Positions 30,088 to 35,417 of a stretch of 35,417 nucleotides of DNA are shown here, piece after piece. Position 1 is the stretch's first letter, and each line of letters opens with the position of its first letter. The DNA comes from a filamentous cyanobacterium Phorm 6 (GTDB lineage Bacteria > Cyanobacteriota > Cyanobacteriia > Cyanobacteriales > Microcoleaceae): positions 1 to 35,417 of the forward strand of contig PVWI01000027.1 in NCBI GenBank assembly GCA_003003725.1, given 5' to 3'. The notes under the pieces are model-generated. The model was not told where the DNA came from. It saw only the letters and a program-made list of their open reading frames with translations, and ran no database searches. The position numbers and the translations under genes are program-made.

Positions 30088-32445
30088 ATGGAAACAGAAC
30101 AGGACGCTCATCTCGTATCAATTAGCAACCAGAGCAGACAGGTGCAGCAATTTTCCGTTGACGAGGGAGAAGAGTCAGGCGGAGCTCCTCCGAAAGGATT
30201 GAATCTAAAGCCGTTATTTAGGACTTTGGCGCGCAAATCCCTACTCATTATTGGGATTATCGCCCTAGCAGGCGGCGCAGTTTATTTTCAGATCAAGCAG
30301 GGCAAGAAAACATATCAAGGCGATTTTCGGATGCTAGTCGAACCCGTGACAACGGAGGCAAGAATTGCCGATCCGGCTGCCCTCGCCAATCGCGGCGAGG
30401 GGGGGGCAGTACCTAGTCGAGAATTTTTTAGTTTGGACTACGCAACTCAACTTCAAATTCTCCAGAGTCCTCAAATGCTATCGGCTATTGCCAAACAAGT
30501 CCAAAAAAAATATCCAGAAGTTACTGAGGAAATTCTGAGAAAAGGATTACTCATTTTGCGCGTCGGAGAAAATGAGTTGACGCTCACTAAAATTTTGGAA
30601 GTTAAGTTCATGGGGCAGAATCCTCAATTAATTCAGTTTGTTTTAGAAGAAACTAAAAAGAAATATTTAAAGTACAGCCTTGACGAACGCAAGACTCGGA
30701 TTGGTGAAGGTGTTAAGTTTATTGAAGACCAGCTTCCAGGACTTAGCAAGCGCGTAAATGACCTGAAGTCGGAGTTACAGGTAATACAGCAGCAGCAAAA
30801 GATTACTGATCCTAAAGAACAAGGCGCGCAATTGATCGTGCAAATTCGCACCATAGAAACTTTAGAGTTAGAAACTCAAAGGCTGCTACAGGAACAGAAA
30901 ACTTTGTACGCTAATTTGCAAAAACAACTAGATTTTACACCAAATGAAGCTATTGCCGCTTCAGCTTTAAGCGAAGAACCTCAATATAAAGAGTTGCTGA
31001 CCAAGGTTAAGGAAGTAGAAGGTCAGATTGCTGTAGAAACAGCTCGTTTTAAATCTGCTAACCCTATAGTGGAAGCTCTAGAGCGCAAACGGGAAAATTT
31101 AGTAGCTTTGCTCAACAAGCAAACCGAGCGAATTTTGGGGCAAAATTTAGTAGGCGCTCAAGCCAATTCTAAAGTTCAGAATTTTCAAAATTCGATTCGC
31201 ATAGGCTTGATTAAACAATTGGTTGATACTGCTAACCAAGTTCAAGTTTTAGAAGCTCGCAGTCAGGCGATCGCCCAAGCTAAAAACGATTTGAACCGAC
31301 AAGCAAGAGAGTTCCCCAGCATAGCCCGCCGTTACAATGAACTGCAACAGCAATTAGAAATAGCAGCCCGCACCCGCGATCAACTTCTAAGTCAGCGGGA
31401 AACTCTGCGCATCCAAGCAGCTCAAAGCCAAGTACCTTGGGAAATGATTTCCGAGCCCCAGATACCGCGAGATATTAAAGGAAATTTGATTCCAGTTGCC
31501 ACGAAAAATACAAACAAATTCGTGATGGGAATTTTTGGGGGTTTAGTGTTGGGTTTGGCATTGGCTATCCTCATAGAAAAAATTCGCAATATTTTCTACT
31601 CTGTTGATGACGTTAAAGATGCCGTTGACGCGCCTTTATTGGGAGCAATTCCTCTTTACAAAAATGCTAAAAAAATTCCGCCTTCTATTGCTAATGCCTA
31701 TGCTCACCTTGAAGAAAAAGACGGTAGTAATAAAAATGCTTCGGAATTTATAGAAGCTTTTGACTCTCTTTATACTAATATCCGCTTTCTTTCTTCAAAT
31801 CGAACGATTAGCTCTTTGGCAGTTGGTTCGGCTACAGTTGGCGAAGGCAAATCTACCGTTGCTTTAAACTTAGCTTATGTGGCAGCGCTGGCGGGTCAGC
31901 GAGTGCTGTTAGTAGACGCGAATTTGCATTCGCCCAGTCTGCATTTGCTATTGGGAGTACCTAATGTCAAGGGATTGAGCAACTTGCTCGACAATAAACA
32001 CGAACCAAATGAAATTATCCAGCGATCGCCCGACGTAGATAATCTTTTTGTATTAACTGCCGGTCTTCCTGTTCCCGGTACTGCCAGACGGCTTGCCTCA
32101 TCTGGGATGCAGTATTTAATGGAAGAACTTCAGGCAACATTTGACTTAGTTATCTACGATACTCCTGCGCTGGTTGATAGTAAAGATGCCAATTTCTTAG
32201 CTGCACGCACAGATGGAATACTGATGGTTGTAGCAATTCGTCAGGTCAAGTTTTCTGTAGTCAAAAAAGTTTTCAGTCAATTAGAAAACTTTGGTATCCC
32301 CTGCTTGGGTACAGTTGCTAATCACGCCACCAAAGGCAAGAAGTATCAAGCATCTAAATCATCAGTTGTTGAAGAGAAAAATGAATATTTGAATCTTTCA
32401 CCAGTACCCTCTGGCATCCGCAAATTAGCTCCTAAAAAAGAGTGA
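30088..32445 (+). CDS. Wzc-like polysaccharide co-polymerase / BY-kinase-type ATPase
   Basis: A 785-aa inner-membrane protein of the Wzz/Wzc family that governs chain length and export of exopolysaccharide. First membrane segment about 51-68; a large periplasmic coiled-coil part (about 70-475); second membrane segment about 478-497; then a CpsD-like ATPase: Walker A TVGEGKST (583-590), Walker A' VLLVDANLHSP (606-616), Walker B LVIYDTPALVDSKDA. Two departures: A' reads DAN rather than DxD with no Arg-Arg-Pro, and the C-terminus has only two separated tyrosines (KKYQASK and NEYLNL) instead of the Tyr cluster of bacterial tyrosine kinases. So ATPase function is plausible while autokinase activity is doubtful. 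AGAGG lies 8-12 bases before the ATG. No other polysaccharide genes are within view. Confidence 0.87.
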   Translation: METEQDAHLVSISNQSRQVQQFSVDEGEESGGAPPKGLNLKPLFRTLARKSLLIIGIIALAGGAVYFQIKQGKKTYQGDFRMLVEPVTTEARIADPAALANRGEGGAVPSREFFSLDYATQLQILQSPQMLSAIAKQVQKKYPEVTEEILRKGLLILRVGENELTLTKILEVKFMGQNPQLIQFVLEETKKKYLKYSLDERKTRIGEGVKFIEDQLPGLSKRVNDLKSELQVIQQQQKITDPKEQGAQLIVQIRTIETLELETQRLLQEQKTLYANLQKQLDFTPNEAIAASALSEEPQYKELLTKVKEVEGQIAVETARFKSANPIVEALERKRENLVALLNKQTERILGQNLVGAQANSKVQNFQNSIRIGLIKQLVDTANQVQVLEARSQAIAQAKNDLNRQAREFPSIARRYNELQQQLEIAARTRDQLLSQRETLRIQAAQSQVPWEMISEPQIPRDIKGNLIPVATKNTNKFVMGIFGGLVLGLALAILIEKIRNIFYSVDDVKDAVDAPLLGAIPLYKNAKKIPPSIANAYAHLEEKDGSNKNASEFIEAFDSLYTNIRFLSSNRTISSLAVGSATVGEGKSTVALNLAYVAALAGQRVLLVDANLHSPSLHLLLGVPNVKGLSNLLDNKHEPNEIIQRSPDVDNLFVLTAGLPVPGTARRLASSGMQYLMEELQATFDLVIYDTPALVDSKDANFLAARTDGILMVVAIRQVKFSVVKKVFSQLENFGIPCLGTVANHATKGKKYQASKSSVVEEKNEYLNLSPVPSGIRKLAPKKE

Positions 32446-32448
32446 GAT

Positions 32449-32574
32449 AAATTCTGGTTGTATCGGAATTATTAGCCAAAATGAGGAGACGGCAGTGCCG
32501 TGTCCCTACCGACAAATATTGTAGGGACACGGCACTGCCGTCTCCTCTACATTCCGGTGTAACCGGAATTGATA
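32449..32574. mobile_element. Composite palindromic (MITE-like) element 2
   Basis: The ends, ATTCTGGTTGTATCGGAATT (32451-32470) and ATTCCGGTGTAACCGGAATT then GAT (32551-32573), match those of element 1 at 9543-9681. The core is unrelated: 27 bases at 32483-32509 pair perfectly with 32521-32547 across 11 bases. The core includes the word set of the 4425 palindrome. It begins three bases after the Wzc-like stop and ends 34 bases before the stop of the kinase coming from the other side, so it may serve as a two-way terminator. Confidence 0.78.
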
Positions 32575-32607
32575 TAAATCTAAAATCTAAAATCGACTGA
32601 CAGCGGA

Positions 32608-35067
32608 CTAATTTCGATCCGGTTTGGTAGGAAATGTGACAGTAAAATTAGTCCAACCATCCCTGCTTTCAACCTCAATTTTTCCCTGCAACTGTTCGAC
32701 AAGTTTTTGAACCAAAGCTAAACCCAAACCTGTACCTCCTTGTTTCCAGGGGTCGGCGTTCGGAACTCGATAAAACTTCTCAAAAATTCGAGGCAATTCC
32801 TCTATGGAAATGGACGATTGATTGCTGAGTTTAAATTGGATTTTGGCAGCGAGAGCAGTTGCTTGTCGCGAGTTTTTCGCTTGTCCTCCATCTTCTGTAT
32901 CTCCCTTTTTGTACTCAACCTTGAGACAAATTTCGCCGTCATTGGCAGTATATTTGCAGGCATTGTTGAGGAGTTCTGCTAAAATTCGTGCTAAACTAGC
33001 GCGGTTGGAACTGATGGTGGGGAGGTGGCGATCGCACTTTACTCGCAAATGCTGGTGGCGGTTGTGGGCGCGGGTGTAAAACGGGTCGATAATAGTAGGT
33101 AGCCAGACTTCTAAGTTTACTGGTTCGAGCTCGATCGGACAAGTTGCTGCTTCGAGGCGCTGCAAATCGAGTAAAGCATTAATCAAATCGGTTTCTCTAG
33201 TACATTCTGTTTCTAAAATTTCTAAATAAATCTGGCGTCGGTCTGGTGTAGGAGAAATTTTTAGCATATGAATAGCCATTTTCATATTAGCTAAAGGCGT
33301 CCGCAGTTCGTGAGAAACTGTGCTGAGAAATTCATCTTTGAGGACGTTTAAATGCTGGAGTTCCTGCACTTTTTGTTGCAATTCGGCGGTGCGTTCTTGG
33401 ACTTGGCGTTCGAGGTCGGTGTTGAGATTTTGGACTTGCTGGTAGAGTTGGGCTTGCTGAATGGCGATCGCGATTTGAGTTGCCAGTTGCAGCAGCAAAT
33501 CGACTTCCGAAGGCTGCCACTGCCTGGATTTGGAACACTGATGGACGCACATCATCCCCCACAAATGACCGTCTTGCAAAATTGGTACAATCAAATAAGC
33601 TTTGATTTGGGCTTGGTGGAAGCGCGCATATTTTTCGGCACTCAAATTAGCTTTGTCGATGTCAGGGACGGCATAAATTTCTTGTTCGATCGCAAATGCA
33701 GATTCTTGCCAAATATGATCTGGCAAGATTTCTCCCAAGATAGAAGACCACTTGGGGGCAACAGATTCTGCCACAAAAATGCCCAAATTGCTCGACTCCA
33801 AACGCACGATCGCTACTCTGTCGGCGTGCAGAACTTGCCGGACTTCAGCGACGCTGGCGTTCAGAATTTCTTTGAGATTTAAGGATTGGTGAATCCGCAA
33901 GGAAATTTGAGTTAACAGCCGATCGCGCTGCACCTGTTCGTGGAGTTTGGCAGTCCGTTCGCGCACCTGCTGTTCCAATTTGGCATTGCGGCTTTGCAAC
34001 AGTTCCAATTTTTCGGCTTGCAGTTGATAAACCGACTGCTGCAACTGTTTGACAACTCGGTACATTTCTGTGGGATCGAGGACTCGGAGCAAGCTGGTTT
34101 GGGTGATAATTCCCAACAGTTCGCCGCGCCCGCCGCACACGACTAACCGCTGCACTTGTTGCTGCTGCATTTGCTTGTGCGCCGTCCACAGCGAATCGGC
34201 AGGTTGCAGAAATTGCAGGGGAGTTCTCATCACTTTTTGTGCTAGAGTTTGCTCGAAATTTAGTTCGAGAAACTGTGCTTGCACGATGTCGTATTCGGTA
34301 ATAATTCCGAGGGGTTGATGAAAGGAATACTGAAAAATGGAGGTATAGTCATCTTTTGGCTTCTCCATTGTTAATTCTTTGTTTTTTGTAATGACTACGC
34401 AACTGACTTGATGCTCTGACATCAGCTCGGTTATGCTCAATAGCGAGCTGTTGTGGGGCGCTGTAATTGGCGTAGTCATCAATTCTGCTACCCGCCGCAA
34501 TTTAAGAATGTTTGAAGGCTGCAATACTTGGCGAATTCTTTCCCGCGTCAGCACTCCTACCAAGTGGCTTAATTGATTGACGATCGGCAAATAGCGAATT
34601 TTGTGCTGGCGAAATAAGGATAAAGCGCCGAACACGTCTTGGTCATCGGATTCTGTGAGGGAAACCGACACGGGGGACATGACTTCGGAAATTGGTATTT
34701 TGTGCAGGGCTAATTTTTGCTGAGTGTCTATTTTGCCAGAAGCGATCAGCCTTACTAGGTCGGCTGGTGTTAATATGCCGATGAGTAGCCCACGGCTGGG
34801 ATTTTCGGATAAGTTGCCTGTGATAATAGTTTGCTGGTTCTGCACGACGAGGACGCAGCGAGCTCGTACCTTGTCGGGCGGGGACGTTTCGCCCATCGCC
34901 CCACGGTCTGAGGGTAAAGGTGTTTTGACTCTTGGACAACTGTTTTGCAACTGACTCATCAGGGCGATCGCCACTGCTAAGGAAGTTTCTGGCCCGGCAG
35001 TTAGGGGGTAGCGGTCGATCGCCTGTTCTAAGGCTGATGAGTAAAAGGGCGGGTGGTAAAAGGGCAT
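32608..35067 (-). CDS. Cytosolic histidine kinase with four CBS motifs and a GAF domain
   Basis: An 819-aa protein without membrane segments. Two CBS pairs cover about 15-335 (motifs such as GILTPADLVRLIASG, ISEVMSPVSVSLTESD, LVGVLTRERIRQVL, PLGIITEYDIVQAQ, LLGIITQTSLLRVL). A coiled coil leads to a GAF domain (about 382-540) that resembles the cyanobacteriochrome/phytochrome-like type (ILQDGHLWGMMCVHQC, LATQIAIAIQQAQLY) but has Glu-Lys where the bilin Cys-His would be expected. A second coiled coil precedes HisKA (H586 in FLSTVSHELRTPLANM) and HATPase (ELLNNACKYT, GGTGLGLALVQKL). CBS pairs usually bind adenine nucleotides, so energy state may be the input. No regulator gene is adjacent. Residues 43-70 look like an insertion in the first CBS motif. 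Confidence 0.9.
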   Translation of the reverse strand: MPFYHPPFYSSALEQAIDRYPLTAGPETSLAVAIALMSQLQNSCPRVKTPLPSDRGAMGETSPPDKVRARCVLVVQNQQTIITGNLSENPSRGLLIGILTPADLVRLIASGKIDTQQKLALHKIPISEVMSPVSVSLTESDDQDVFGALSLFRQHKIRYLPIVNQLSHLVGVLTRERIRQVLQPSNILKLRRVAELMTTPITAPHNSSLLSITELMSEHQVSCVVITKNKELTMEKPKDDYTSIFQYSFHQPLGIITEYDIVQAQFLELNFEQTLAQKVMRTPLQFLQPADSLWTAHKQMQQQQVQRLVVCGGRGELLGIITQTSLLRVLDPTEMYRVVKQLQQSVYQLQAEKLELLQSRNAKLEQQVRERTAKLHEQVQRDRLLTQISLRIHQSLNLKEILNASVAEVRQVLHADRVAIVRLESSNLGIFVAESVAPKWSSILGEILPDHIWQESAFAIEQEIYAVPDIDKANLSAEKYARFHQAQIKAYLIVPILQDGHLWGMMCVHQCSKSRQWQPSEVDLLLQLATQIAIAIQQAQLYQQVQNLNTDLERQVQERTAELQQKVQELQHLNVLKDEFLSTVSHELRTPLANMKMAIHMLKISPTPDRRQIYLEILETECTRETDLINALLDLQRLEAATCPIELEPVNLEVWLPTIIDPFYTRAHNRHQHLRVKCDRHLPTISSNRASLARILAELLNNACKYTANDGEICLKVEYKKGDTEDGGQAKNSRQATALAAKIQFKLSNQSSISIEELPRIFEKFYRVPNADPWKQGGTGLGLALVQKLVEQLQGKIEVESRDGWTNFTVTFPTKPDRN

Positions 35068-35187
35068 AGTTGATTGCAGGTTGTCAGAGTCAGAGCTAAC
35101 GCGATCGGGCCTGTGATTTGGGGAATTTGAGAAATACCTCGCCTGTGCTTCGGGTTCACATAATAGACTTTCTAATTTATTATTTCC

Positions 35188-35210
35188 ATTAATCTGAGCT
35201 TCAGATTAAT
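35188..35210. promoter_or_regulatory. 10-bp inverted repeat ATTAATCTGA/TCAGATTAAT
   Basis: Perfect arms around GCT in the 270-base space between two divergent genes (35068-35337), 120 bases upstream of the kinase start and 128 before the gene at 35338. CCATTAAT/ATTAATGG words extend the symmetry loosely. Possible operator. Confidence 0.5.
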
Positions 35211-35337
35211 CGTCTCATTAATGGGCAATCTCATCGATCGCAAATCCTTGGACGGTTTTTACTGCTTAGTTTTATACTCAGACTGATTTATAATCAAAAT
35301 AACCAGAATGTAAAGTTTTACTAAAAATTCACCCATA

Positions 35338-35417
35338 ATGACAATTTTAAGCTTAGAGCAAATTGCAGCCAAGTTAGAAAGCGAAAATTCAGCCGATCGC
35401 ATGGTGGCTTTGGCTAA
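35338..35417 (+). CDS. Start of an unidentified gene (cut by window edge)
   Basis: An open frame of 26 codons from ATG: MTILSLEQIAAKLESENSAD then RMVALA. The amphipathic helices (LEQIAAKLES, DRMVALA) resemble the first unit of a HEAT-repeat/PBS-lyase-like protein as found in cyanobacteria, but the piece is too short to be sure. Codon use and the GATCGC word agree with the host. No strong ribosome-binding site precedes it. Confidence 0.55.
   Translation, partial: MTILSLEQIAAKLESENSADRMVALA

Overview
The window reads as chromosomal DNA of a filamentous, non-marine cyanobacterium, most like the Microcoleus/Oscillatoria/Phormidium group. Evidence seen directly: very frequent HIP1 octamers (GCGATCGC), many seven-base tandem arrays in the gaps, dispersed palindromic repeats, and genes with typical cyanobacterial partners (urtA/urtB under an NtcA-type promoter, DUF3598, Uma2-type nucleases, CBS-GAF and Cache-GAF histidine kinases). 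No complete insertion sequence, transposase, prophage or CRISPR array is visible.

Layout. 1-2511: 5' part of urtB, urtA with an upstream NtcA promoter, and tRNA-Ala(CGC). 2645-7004: HAD-like protein, class I methyltransferase, large membrane histidine kinase. 7375-9258: TVP38/TMEM64 membrane protein and the radical SAM protein ArsS. 9259-11386: a repeat-packed gap, an orphan radical SAM/SPASM protein, and a 449-base divergent control region with clusters of short palindromes. 11387-16026: ABC-2 permease, aldo/keto reductase, GIY-YIG protein, a 51-bp tandem repeat, DUF3598 protein, SAM hydrolase family protein. 16124-17840: a PvuII-like restriction-modification pair. 17920-20476: leuS, split by one base at a G/C-rich repeat. 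20764-25212: two paralogous Uma2 proteins around aat, a small unknown gene, rpsN, an antitoxin-like gene and nth. 25468-29293: rseP, an M41 protease-like protein without an AAA domain, an MFS/GPH transporter. 30088-35067: a Wzc-like polysaccharide co-polymerase/ATPase and a cytosolic CBS-GAF histidine kinase; the start of another gene closes the window.

How the parts work together. The urt genes take up urea (ABC importer) and should be switched on by NtcA in nitrogen shortage. The two PvuII-like genes face away from each other with only 28 bases between them. The endonuclease reading frame starts inside what looks like a controller (C-protein) helix-turn-helix, so the control region seems to have been deleted or remodelled. 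By eye I found no CAGCTG (the PvuII site) in the whole 35 kb.

Most unusual content lies in repeats that enter genes. A 42-bp element sits exactly inside a HIP1 octamer and adds 14 residues in frame to the SAM hydrolase; an identical copy and a 21-bp short form lie elsewhere, both also in GATC contexts. A palindromic C/G-run repeat sits inside leuS. Two composite elements (9543-9681 and 32449-32574) share palindromic ends but carry different long hairpin cores, one of which recurs in reduced form at 4425.
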